NCBI GenBank assembly: GCA_002381225.1
Contig: DFSS01000019.1
Span: 23,376-36,212 of the forward strand
Length of the DNA stretch: 12,837 nt
Direction of reading: 5' to 3'
DNA from: Flavobacteriales bacterium UBA3431
Lineage (GTDB): Bacteria; Bacteroidota; Bacteroidia; Flavobacteriales; Schleiferiaceae
Part shown: piece after piece, positions 6,861 to 12,837 of the stretch
Position numbering within the stretch: position 1 is the stretch's first letter
Layout: every line of letters begins with the position of its first letter
Position numbers and translations under genes: made by a program
Notes under the pieces: generated by a model
Databases searched by the model: none
What the model saw: the letters and a program-made list of their open reading frames with translations, nothing else
Told to the model about the DNA's origin: nothing

Positions 6861-7816
6861 CTCAGTGCCGGGGCGGTCAACGCTCCTCGGGAACCCAACC
6901 CGTTCAAATAGCCCAAATGTGGATGGGCAGGATGCCATCCCCATCGGGGTTGGCGGTCTTGCATGGTCGGTCGGACCCCCACCCATTGGTTTTCCACACG
7001 GACAGCCTGGGTGAACCAGCCTTGGAGTTTGGTCAAGATCTCTTCCCGGGCCGCTTCACTCGCCCCCGCATCTAGCTGATCCCAGGCATAGGTCGACCCC
7101 GCCTGATAGCGCCCATCGCCATCGGGCAAGAGAAAGATGTTTTTGTGCAGCGCATGGGTGATGGGTTCTCCATCCCATGCAATGCGCAGCCCTTCGCCTC
7201 GTGTTGGCGCGAAGGGTAAGGGCCCAAAGAAGGATTCGGTCCACTTGCCTGGATAGCCCTCAGCCAGCAAGCAAACATCCAGGGCCTGCCCTTGGAGCTG
7301 CACGCGGCCATCCCCCAAGGTGAGTGTCGTGACCAATTCAGAATGAACATGGTGCTCACGAGCAAAGAAGCTCCGGCTTGCAGCGAGGTAATGGGGAACA
7401 CGCAATCGACGGCTTTGTAGGACTTCCCCCAAGGCTTCACCCTTCAAGTCAGCATGAGGGAGGGGGTGACAGGGCCCGATAAAGGGCGCAAAGGCCGTGT
7501 CTAAGGCCAAATCTTCCCAAGCACGAAGCGATGTCCCATCGGGCAAAACTTCATACACTGGACCGGGATAAAAAAGAGACGTCTTCAACTCGGACGTGAC
7601 CCGGGCATAAAAACGATCCATGGTCGCCATGTGGTGATGGGCATCCTGGACGAGGCGTTTGCGTTTGAGGACAATGGGATTGATCAATCCGGCGGCGACC
7701 CAGGAGGCTCCGTCTTGACTCCCGGGGTCAAAAATGTGAACAGAGTGCCCAGCCCAATGCGCTTGCCATGCGAGGGCAGTACCTGCTAAACCTTGACCGA
7801 GTATACCGATGCGCAT
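6818..7816 (-). CDS. FAD-dependent oxidoreductase, DAO family
   Basis: This is a 332-residue flavoprotein. The N-terminus is a Rossmann dinucleotide-binding motif, MRIGILGQGLAGTALAWQ, with GxGxxG at residues 7-12 and the acidic Asp30 ending the second strand. DAO-family blocks include GASWVAAGLINP (36-47), the substrate-domain motif AGSTYAWD (239-246), GVRPTMQDRQPRWG (280-293) and a C-terminal second FAD contact, LNGLGSRGALTAPALSQ (304-320). The last block resembles the FAD domain of the tRNA-modifying enzyme MnmC as well as glycine/D-amino acid oxidases, so I cannot name the substrate; MnmC's methyltransferase domain is absent. No signal peptide is visible, so it is probably cytoplasmic. The start at 7816 falls on the Rossmann strand; upstream codons run into the terminator at 7832-7855. 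It lies downstream of gldN but behind that terminator, so it is probably not simply an operon member. Its 3' end overlaps DUF983 by 43 bases. Confidence 0.88.
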   Translation of the reverse strand: MRIGILGQGLAGTALAWQAHWAGHSVHIFDPGSQDGASWVAAGLINPIVLKRKRLVQDAHHHMATMDRFYARVTSELKTSLFYPGPVYEVLPDGTSLRAWEDLALDTAFAPFIGPCHPLPHADLKGEALGEVLQSRRLRVPHYLAASRSFFAREHHVHSELVTTLTLGDGRVQLQGQALDVCLLAEGYPGKWTESFFGPLPFAPTRGEGLRIAWDGEPITHALHKNIFLLPDGDGRYQAGSTYAWDQLDAGASEAAREEILTKLQGWFTQAVRVENQWVGVRPTMQDRQPRWGWHPAHPHLGYLNGLGSRGALTAPALSQRLLEALETASGS

Positions 7817-7831
7817 AGTGGGGTGGAATAA

Positions 7832-7855
7832 AAAAGGCCGCAAACGCGGCCTTTT
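7832..7855 (-). terminator. Strong intrinsic terminator after gldN
   Basis: A perfect 10-bp inverted repeat (AAAAGGCCGC and GCGGCCTTTT around a 4-base loop) has a GC-rich core at 7836-7841/7846-7851. On the minus strand it begins 17 bases after the gldN stop and is followed by a T-run (7835-7830, then TT at 7828-7827), the canonical form for ending the gldK-gldL-gldM-gldN transcript. The plus-strand reading also has four Ts, so weak bidirectional action is possible. The oxidoreductase ATG lies only 15 bases beyond. Confidence 0.88.
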
Positions 7856-7872
7856 CTAGCAGGAAGTTCCGT

Positions 7873-8697
7873 TTAGAACTGCCAAAGATTGTGTTCGTAG
7901 TCGCGCAATTCCTCGCGGATGCGGCGTGATTCCAGCAATTGCTCCATGGGGCGGTTTTGCTTGTAATCCTCAATCATACGGTCGTAGACATTGTCTTCTT
8001 TGTACACCACAGAATTGAAGTACCGCATCTGGAGAATCTGATCGAAGGTCAAACGACGCGTATTGTTATCTGGGTTGTAGGCAATGTTGGTAGACAGTGC
8101 TTGGCGGGCATCGGGGAACCAAATCCAGAAGATGTTATAAATCTCTTGGGTCTGGGGGTCCTTCACGACAGGAGAAAGACCAATGATGCGGCTCTTCATT
8201 TCACCACGCTGTTTGTCGAAATACCAATCGGATTTGATCTCCCAAGCAATGACGTTGGGGGACTTCAACTCGATGGAATCCACGGCGAGGATAATGCTGG
8301 GATCATCAGGATCGCGCAGTGTGTCGACACGAATGAGGATTTGTGCCACCTCTTGGGGCGTTAAGTACATCTCAAAGAGGTCGTCGCGGTACACCTCGCG
8401 GATACTGCCTTCGCTCATGATGGCGTCCTTGATGACGTCGAACATGGACTTGCGGTCTGGCAAGGGCACCACGGGGTAGTACAAGGGGTGGTTCAATTTC
8501 TCCTGAACATGGATGCGCTCCCAATGGCGGCTAGACCACATCATGTCGTCCTGACGCAAGAAAGGATAGGGCACTACACGCGTGTTGGCATAGTGAATGT
8601 CACTCTTCGGGATCAAGCCATCGTCCTCGGGGGTGATGACCTGGCCAAACGCGGCTACAGAGAGCGCAAAGGCGAGAAGGCTTAGAAACTTTTTCAT
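7873..8697 (-). CDS. gldN: T9SS ring component / gliding motility protein GldN (PorN)
   Basis: This encodes a 274-residue periplasmic protein that partners the GldK lipoprotein in the large ring beneath the outer membrane in the type IX secretion system. It has a signal peptide (MKKFLSLLAFALSVAAFG, cleavage near 18-19). Family blocks visible are DDMMWSSRHWERIHVQEKLN (50-69), SEGSIREVYRDDLF (95-108), WYFDKQRGEMKSRIIGL (158-174), NIFWIWFPDARQAL (188-201) and FNSVVYKEDNVYDR (227-240). Length and motif order are normal and it looks intact. The start is 2 bases after the gldM stop (TAA-TT-ATG), indicating translational coupling. It is the last gene before the terminator at 7832-7855. No Shine-Dalgarno is present. 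Confidence 0.96.
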   Translation of the reverse strand: MKKFLSLLAFALSVAAFGQVITPEDDGLIPKSDIHYANTRVVPYPFLRQDDMMWSSRHWERIHVQEKLNHPLYYPVVPLPDRKSMFDVIKDAIMSEGSIREVYRDDLFEMYLTPQEVAQILIRVDTLRDPDDPSIILAVDSIELKSPNVIAWEIKSDWYFDKQRGEMKSRIIGLSPVVKDPQTQEIYNIFWIWFPDARQALSTNIAYNPDNNTRRLTFDQILQMRYFNSVVYKEDNVYDRMIEDYKQNRPMEQLLESRRIREELRDYEHNLWQF

Positions 8698-8699
8698 AA

Positions 8700-10223
8700 T
8701 TACTGAACGTCAATAGAGATGATACCCACATTGGAGACGCGCGTACCCTTGGGCGTAGTCGCCACAATTTTACGGATACTTACAGTGCTACCAGGGCGCA
8801 GACGAGTGATGAGTTCACGCGCAGTGCTAGGAATGGAGTTGCCTTGAACTTGGATCGGAGGTTGGCCATCCATTTTCAGTTCGAAAGAAACGACTTTCAA
8901 AGGCAGATCGAAGGGGAAGTCTTCATAGCCCGCTTCCACTTCAGCTTTGCTCAACAGAGAAGCAGACATAATGCCTTCTGATTTCTTGTAGACCATTCCA
9001 ACAGCTTGGGGGAGACCTTTGATGCGGAATTCCTTGGAACCGGCATCGCGTGTCTTGCCGTCGGGCATCTTGACGCGAACATTGATGACTACTTCTTTAC
9101 CTGAAATTTTCGTGACGTCCGCCATGTAGTTGCCGTTGCTTCCAGAGACACCTGGACCGGAAACCACCAAGTCTTTGGGGGCTACGCCGGGAACAGAGAT
9201 TTCAAGAGGGTTGTCTACGCTCCGGTAGAGCACGTTCATCTTCGAAGGAGAGATGACGACCATAGGCGGTGCAACCGTGTAAACCACGTCGTACGTGTAT
9301 ACGGTCTCGCTACCAGGAAGCTGCATGGTACCGGACAATTTCTTTTCACCCACGCCGGATGCAGGTAGGCGGAGTTTACCTACGCCATTTTCCACGGCAC
9401 TAGGGGTAATGCCACCGAATTCGGGGTTGTTTCCGCTGTTGTAGGCGGCCAAGAATACGTCGGCCTCGTAGGTGCCCCCTTGGGTAACGAAAGTTCCGTT
9501 GGTAGGCATAACGACAGCTCGTACGCCATCAAACTTGATGGTCGCGGCATCAATGGAGGAGTATAAATGCTCCACCGATTTTGCCTCCATGCGGCGCACC
9601 CGTGATTGAAGATCCGTGATGAAAGGGATAATTCCGGCCAGGGGAAGTTCGGAGAAGGTGGCCATTTCCCACGTCATCTTCTTGCCTTCCTGTTGCACAT
9701 CGGAAAAGTCAAACGCTTGATTCAGTTCGTTTTTCAAGTTGTCATCGTTCCCAGCCACGGTCAACAAATAGTCGCGGTAGGCGGTGAGTTGTGCTTTGAT
9801 TTCCTTCGCTGCACCTTGGCCGCCAATGCTTTTGTCGTTCAAAAGGTAGTTTTCGGGGATATCGCGGTTGTCTGCACCGTTAAGACGGCCATCTTCTTCT
9901 TCGTCCACCCCGCCGGTCAAATCGATCAAGTCCGTACGGGTTTTGCTCAAGAGGCCAAACACCTCATCCGTCTTGGATCGAACCTCCTTAGCGACTTCCC
10001 AAGGGGCTGCTGCACGAGGATTGTCTTGCAGTTGCGCCTCAAAGGAACGATAGATGTTCTCCGTGCCCTTGGCTACGGTGGTGACTGTGGCCGTCATGCC
10101 TTGGTCGAGCTTGTGCAGAACCAAGAGGATGTCTTTGGAGACGTTGAGCGCCAGCATAGCGGTCAACACCAAATACATCATGTTGATCATTTTTTGACGG
10201 GGAGACAGAGTACCTGAAGCCAT
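8700..10223 (-). CDS. gldM: T9SS motor protein / gliding motility protein GldM (PorM)
   Basis: The product is 507 residues, the usual size for GldM. The N-terminus MASGTLSPRQKMINMMYLVL leads into a single transmembrane helix (about 13-36), which in the solved GldLM motor sits inside a ring of GldL helices. The rest is periplasmic: a largely helical D1 domain (about 40-225), then beta-rich D2-D4 domains (about 226-507) that reach toward the GldK/GldN ring. Recognisable blocks are TYRDYLLTV-like ALTAYRDYLL (about 145-154), FSELPLAGIIPFITDLQ (190-206), GVRAVVMPTNGTFVTQGG (233-250), MVVISPSKMNVLYRSVDNPL (321-340) and AGYEDFPFDLPLKVVSF (431-447). In the cell it converts GldL rotation, driven by the proton gradient, into work for secretion and gliding. 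It lies 49 bases after gldL and 2 bases before gldN. The gene appears complete. Confidence 0.97.
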   Translation of the reverse strand: MASGTLSPRQKMINMMYLVLTAMLALNVSKDILLVLHKLDQGMTATVTTVAKGTENIYRSFEAQLQDNPRAAAPWEVAKEVRSKTDEVFGLLSKTRTDLIDLTGGVDEEEDGRLNGADNRDIPENYLLNDKSIGGQGAAKEIKAQLTAYRDYLLTVAGNDDNLKNELNQAFDFSDVQQEGKKMTWEMATFSELPLAGIIPFITDLQSRVRRMEAKSVEHLYSSIDAATIKFDGVRAVVMPTNGTFVTQGGTYEADVFLAAYNSGNNPEFGGITPSAVENGVGKLRLPASGVGEKKLSGTMQLPGSETVYTYDVVYTVAPPMVVISPSKMNVLYRSVDNPLEISVPGVAPKDLVVSGPGVSGSNGNYMADVTKISGKEVVINVRVKMPDGKTRDAGSKEFRIKGLPQAVGMVYKKSEGIMSASLLSKAEVEAGYEDFPFDLPLKVVSFELKMDGQPPIQVQGNSIPSTARELITRLRPGSTVSIRKIVATTPKGTRVSNVGIISIDVQ

Positions 10224-10272
10224 GGTGGGGAGTTATTCGTTGGGAAGGGTGTGAATCAGTGATGTGGTCGTT

Positions 10273-10929
10273 TTAGGCACGGTTGCCGCCCATGGCAGCC
10301 AACATGTTTCCGTAAACTCCGTTCAACTGGCCCAGGTTATTGGCCAATTTGCTTACTTCTTCAGACAAGTTCTCAGAACTCGCCATGGAAGAGCCAAGCT
10401 TCTCCATGAGGCTGTTCTGTACTTCCACTTGATTGGTGGTATTCTCAAGCTGCACAGCGTAGAGCGCATTCAATGCCTCCATGTTCTTCGCTGCAGAGTT
10501 GAGTTGATCTGAGTAGGCAGCCGTCGCACCCGCAGCGTCCACGGCAGAGTTCAATGAAGCAGCCGTATCACTTAAGCGGCGCATTCCCTCACCAAGGCTG
10601 GTCAACAATTCGGGGCCAATCTTGGCTTCCTCCATCATGCGGTCCATCTCTTGGGTCAAAGTGCCTTTGCGACCCCCTTTGCCCGAGGACTCACCGCCTT
10701 CGAATTCTGGATAGACCAAAGACCAATCGTACTCCTTAACAGGCGCCTCGAAGGCAGAGATTGCGAAGATGACGGCTTCGGTGGTCAAACCGAGAATCAG
10801 CATCAAATCAGCGAAGGGCAAGTGCAAGATTTTGAACAGAGCACCCATGATAACGACTGCTGCACCCAAACCATAGAGTTTGGTCATGAAGTTCTTGAAG
10901 CGCTTACCGTTTACGTCAATTAAAGCCAT
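10273..10929 (-). CDS. gldL: T9SS proton-channel motor protein / gliding motility protein GldL (PorL)
   Basis: This is a 218-residue inner-membrane protein. Two transmembrane helices (about 19-38 and 41-61) sit at the N-terminus with a very short loop. TM1 carries Lys33 and His36 (LFKILHLP) and TM2 carries Glu51 (GLTTEAVIFAISAFE). These match the conserved charged residues thought to carry protons in the 5:2 GldL:GldM motor. YDWSLVYPEFEGGE (67-80) is the family block after TM2. It is followed by a Gly/Lys-rich linker (79-90) and a long cytoplasmic, mostly helical tail (about 91-210) rich in Ser, Asn and Leu, which probably forms coiled coils. GldL uses the proton-motive force to turn GldM. 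The gene lies 39 bases after gldK and 49 before gldM, and looks intact. Confidence 0.97.
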   Translation of the reverse strand: MALIDVNGKRFKNFMTKLYGLGAAVVIMGALFKILHLPFADLMLILGLTTEAVIFAISAFEAPVKEYDWSLVYPEFEGGESSGKGGRKGTLTQEMDRMMEEAKIGPELLTSLGEGMRRLSDTAASLNSAVDAAGATAAYSDQLNSAAKNMEALNALYAVQLENTTNQVEVQNSLMEKLGSSMASSENLSEEVSKLANNLGQLNGVYGNMLAAMGGNRA

Positions 10930-10968
10930 GTCAAAGAGAATTAGAGTTGTGTTGTAGAGGGTTTGGGT

Positions 10969-12399
10969 TTAGAAATCACGAGCGTCTCGGCCCAAGAAGC
11001 TTTGTACAGTGCGGAATCCGATGTACGACTTATTGGTGTCCTGGTACTCGTAATCGCGGGCACCTACTTGCATGTAGGAGGCAATGTCTTTCCAAGATCC
11101 CCCGCGAATGACTTTGCGCTTGAGGGTCTCAGGGTCGCTATCTGTAGCGTTGTATTTGAAGTCAGGGTTGAAATCCGCCACATAGTAGTAGCTCGCCTCG
11201 TCCCATGCGGTACTGGTCCACTCAGCCACGTTGCCGGCCATACAATAGAGACCATAGCCGTTTGGCTCATAGGACGTCACCTTCACAGGGTGGAAACCAC
11301 CGTCAGCCGTTAGGTTGCCTCGTGATGGCTTGAAGTTGGCCAAGAAACAGCCTTGGCTATTTGTGGTGTAGGGACCGCCCCATGGGTAGGTCGTCAATTC
11401 AAAGCCACCACGTGCAGCGTACTCCCACTCTGATTCCGTAGGTAGACGGAATTCATTCTCCTGGAAATCGTTGTTGTCCTTCAAGTACTCGTTGCGGTAG
11501 CGCGTGCGCCAGTTGCAGAAAGCCATCGCTTGCTTCCAGTTCACCCCCACCACGGGATAGTTGTCGTAAGCAGGGTGCCAGAAGTAATTGTCGTGCATCT
11601 GCTCGTTGAAAGAATAGGTGAAATCAGCCAACCAAACCAACGTGTCGGGATAGATGTTGACGATCTCGCTCTCAAAGAAGCTGGAGCGATCAGAGATGGC
11701 CTTGCCATCCTTGATGTAGTCCTTGTAGGAGAAGGTACGGCCGTCGCCATCGGCGTCGTTGAAGTCGTACTGCACACGGTTGCTCTTTTTGGCTGCCTTT
11801 TGCTTGTCAATCCAGAAGTAGAGGTAGTTGAGCTGGCGCGCATCCAACATACGACCTCCCAAGTAGCGCTCTTCAGGAGCCAAATACATGGATTCAATGA
11901 CTTCCGTGTATTCAATGGAAGGATAGCGGCGCGTATCCCATACGAGCTTGCGGCTCCAATCGAGGTGCGTTTGCATGCTGTCGGGGTATTCCAATCCGAC
12001 GTACTCTTCAAAGTATGTGGGGTTATTCATGTCCGCATAACTGATGTACTCATAGTCTTCTACGAGGCCTTCGGCTAGACGGTAGCGAAGAATGGAGTCG
12101 CGCACCCACTGGATGAACTGACGGTATTCGTTGTTCGTGATCTCGGTCTCGTCCATGTAGAAAGAGGATACACTCACCGTTTTTGTGGGGGCCGTCAACG
12201 TCGAAGGAACGTCGATGTCCGAGTTACCCATATTGAAGGAGCCTTGGGGAATGTAGACCATTCCGTAGGGATCCGATGGGTAAAAATCCGGGCGGTTTTG
12301 GACGCCGACGAGTTCGCCGTGGTCCGAACCAGAACACGCCGCCAAAAGGGCGACGGCAGCCAAAGAGGCTAACCGGAAGAAGATGGTTGATTTCTTCAT
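10969..12399 (-). CDS. gldK: T9SS ring lipoprotein / gliding motility lipoprotein GldK (PorK)
   Basis: This is a 476-residue lipoprotein. The signal peptide ends in LLAAC with Cys22 as lipid anchor, so the protein should face the periplasm from the outer membrane, where GldK and GldN build the T9SS ring. The body is a formylglycine-generating-enzyme-like (FGE-sulfatase) fold: MVYIPQGSFNMG (47-58), YMDETEITNNEYRQFI (81-96), YPVVGVNWKQAMAFCNW (281-297), FRLPTESEWEYAARGG (317-332), YGLYCMAGNVAEWT (382-395), VIRGGSW (430-436) and IGFRTV (460-465). The active-site cysteines of true FGE are not present after RGGSW, as expected for a structural homologue. A GldK-specific insertion (about 100-275) includes an EF-hand-like DADGDG at 215-220. 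GldJ is a related paralogue, but the position before gldL identifies GldK. It is preceded 33 bases upstream by a porP/sprF-family gene. Confidence 0.96.
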   Translation of the reverse strand: MKKSTIFFRLASLAAVALLAACSGSDHGELVGVQNRPDFYPSDPYGMVYIPQGSFNMGNSDIDVPSTLTAPTKTVSVSSFYMDETEITNNEYRQFIQWVRDSILRYRLAEGLVEDYEYISYADMNNPTYFEEYVGLEYPDSMQTHLDWSRKLVWDTRRYPSIEYTEVIESMYLAPEERYLGGRMLDARQLNYLYFWIDKQKAAKKSNRVQYDFNDADGDGRTFSYKDYIKDGKAISDRSSFFESEIVNIYPDTLVWLADFTYSFNEQMHDNYFWHPAYDNYPVVGVNWKQAMAFCNWRTRYRNEYLKDNNDFQENEFRLPTESEWEYAARGGFELTTYPWGGPYTTNSQGCFLANFKPSRGNLTADGGFHPVKVTSYEPNGYGLYCMAGNVAEWTSTAWDEASYYYVADFNPDFKYNATDSDPETLKRKVIRGGSWKDIASYMQVGARDYEYQDTNKSYIGFRTVQSFLGRDARDF

Positions 12400-12432
12400 A
12401 GGTGCTTGCTTAACGCATATAAGAGTGCGATA

Positions 12433-12837
12433 TTACAAAAATCTTACGTTTCTATAGCTTCCTGGGACCTTCTCAGGGATCTCAATGTTGAAGCGATAGT
12501 TGAGGAAAATCTCATGACTTCCTCCGCTGTAACCGCTCAGCGCGGATGTGGTAATGTCATAAGAATAGGCGAGTCGTAATGACGGAAGTATCTGATATCC
12601 AGCCATTAAACTGAGTGCGTCTTGATTCCGGTATCCCAATCCTCCATAGATTTTGTCTTGCAAAAGAGCATTGACATTCAGGTCCATGGAGATATTCGAA
12701 TTGAGGTCAGATTTTATTAAAAAACTTGGGGTTAATACCAATTGATAGTCTGGCAGGGACAAATGATAGCCTCCAGTGAGGTAATAGTGCAGCTTGCTCT
12801 TGTAGCGGGCGGAGCCCCCAAAATTGGCTTCACTCTG
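12433..12837 (-). CDS. PorP/SprF family type IX secretion outer-membrane protein, 5' truncated by window edge
   Basis: The frame is open to the right edge and gives the C-terminal 134 residues (starting Gln-Ser-Glu-Ala-Asn-Phe). The start codon lies outside the window; full family members are roughly 300 residues. The fragment alternates hydrophobic and polar residues with aromatic ends, as in an outer-membrane beta barrel. It carries family signatures: YYLTGGYHLSLPDYQLVLTP, SDLNSNISMDLNVNALLQD, IYGGLGYRNQDALSLMAGYQ, LRLAYSYDITTSALSGYSGG and SHEIFLNYRF near the end. PorP/SprF proteins act at the outer membrane in T9SS export or surface attachment of adhesins. Its position 33 bases before gldK matches the porP-porK-porL-porM-porN order of Porphyromonas gingivalis. 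I leave the symbol blank because PorP and its SprF paralogues cannot be separated from this fragment. Confidence 0.93.
   Translation of the reverse strand, partial: QSEANFGGSARYKSKLHYYLTGGYHLSLPDYQLVLTPSFLIKSDLNSNISMDLNVNALLQDKIYGGLGYRNQDALSLMAGYQILPSLRLAYSYDITTSALSGYSGGSHEIFLNYRFNIEIPEKVPGSYRNVRFL

Noticed and set aside
9606..10217. A 203-codon open frame on the plus strand
   Set aside because: It is antisense to the 5' part of gldM, which is clearly the real gene. The predicted product has no signal, domain or compositional support.
11530..12078. A 182-codon open frame on the plus strand
   Set aside because: It is antisense to gldK within conserved coding sequence; the hydrophobic, Val-rich translation is typical of shadow frames.
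10969..12399. GldK as an active formylglycine-generating enzyme
   Set aside because: The fold motifs are present, but the catalytic cysteines expected after RGGSW are absent, and the gene order identifies it as the structural T9SS lipoprotein.
1..12837. CRISPR array, transposon, prophage or toxin-antitoxin system
   Set aside because: No tandem direct repeats, terminal inverted repeats, integrase/transposase motifs or small paired toxin-like genes were seen on either strand.

Overview
The window reads as a chromosomal segment from a Bacteroidota bacterium, probably a gliding or type IX secretion-competent member of the Flavobacteriia or a relative. The evidence is a co-linear run of type IX secretion system (T9SS)/gliding genes found only in this phylum, two good matches to the Bacteroidota -7 promoter element TAnnTTTG in front of genes, and the absence of Shine-Dalgarno sequences at all 11 visible start codons. 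Base composition looks moderately GC-rich for a flavobacterium (estimated by eye). I see no mobile element, phage gene, CRISPR array, tRNA or rRNA. Genes are packed almost end to end: no gene-free stretch approaches 300 bases, and the longest gap (between the EngB-side gene DUF983 and its upstream neighbour) is 83 bases.

Layout, left to right. The 3' part of the GTPase gene engB (+) is cut by the left edge and converges on gldC and gldB (-), a two-gene unit for a small soluble gliding protein and a gliding lipoprotein. nadE (+, ammonia-dependent NAD synthetase) is divergent from gldB with only 27 bases between the start codons. nadE then converges, with 6 bases between stop codons, on a PafA-type secreted alkaline phosphatase (-), which lies 10 bases downstream of an ABC-F ATPase gene (-). 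A DUF983 zinc-ribbon membrane protein (+) is divergent from the ABC-F gene and its 3' end overlaps a DAO-family FAD oxidoreductase (-) by 43 bases.

The right third is the T9SS core operon on the minus strand: a porP/sprF-family gene (cut by the right edge), gldK, gldL, gldM and gldN, closed by a strong intrinsic terminator at about 7832-7855. GldL and GldM form the proton-driven inner-membrane motor. GldM spans the periplasm to the GldK lipoprotein/GldN ring under the outer membrane, and PorP/SprF proteins work on the outer-membrane side. GldB and GldC are additional gliding factors encoded about 6 kb beyond the end of the operon.

The T9SS core is a known system, and I do not see convincing evidence for a wholly undescribed one. 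The less ordinary observations concern gene arrangement and expression signals: gldBC close to porP-gldKLMN, an identical TACTTTTG-N8-ATG start architecture at gldB and the ABC-F gene that implies near-leaderless mRNAs, a terminator 15 bases ahead of the oxidoreductase start, and a possible dead-metalloprotease fold in GldB.
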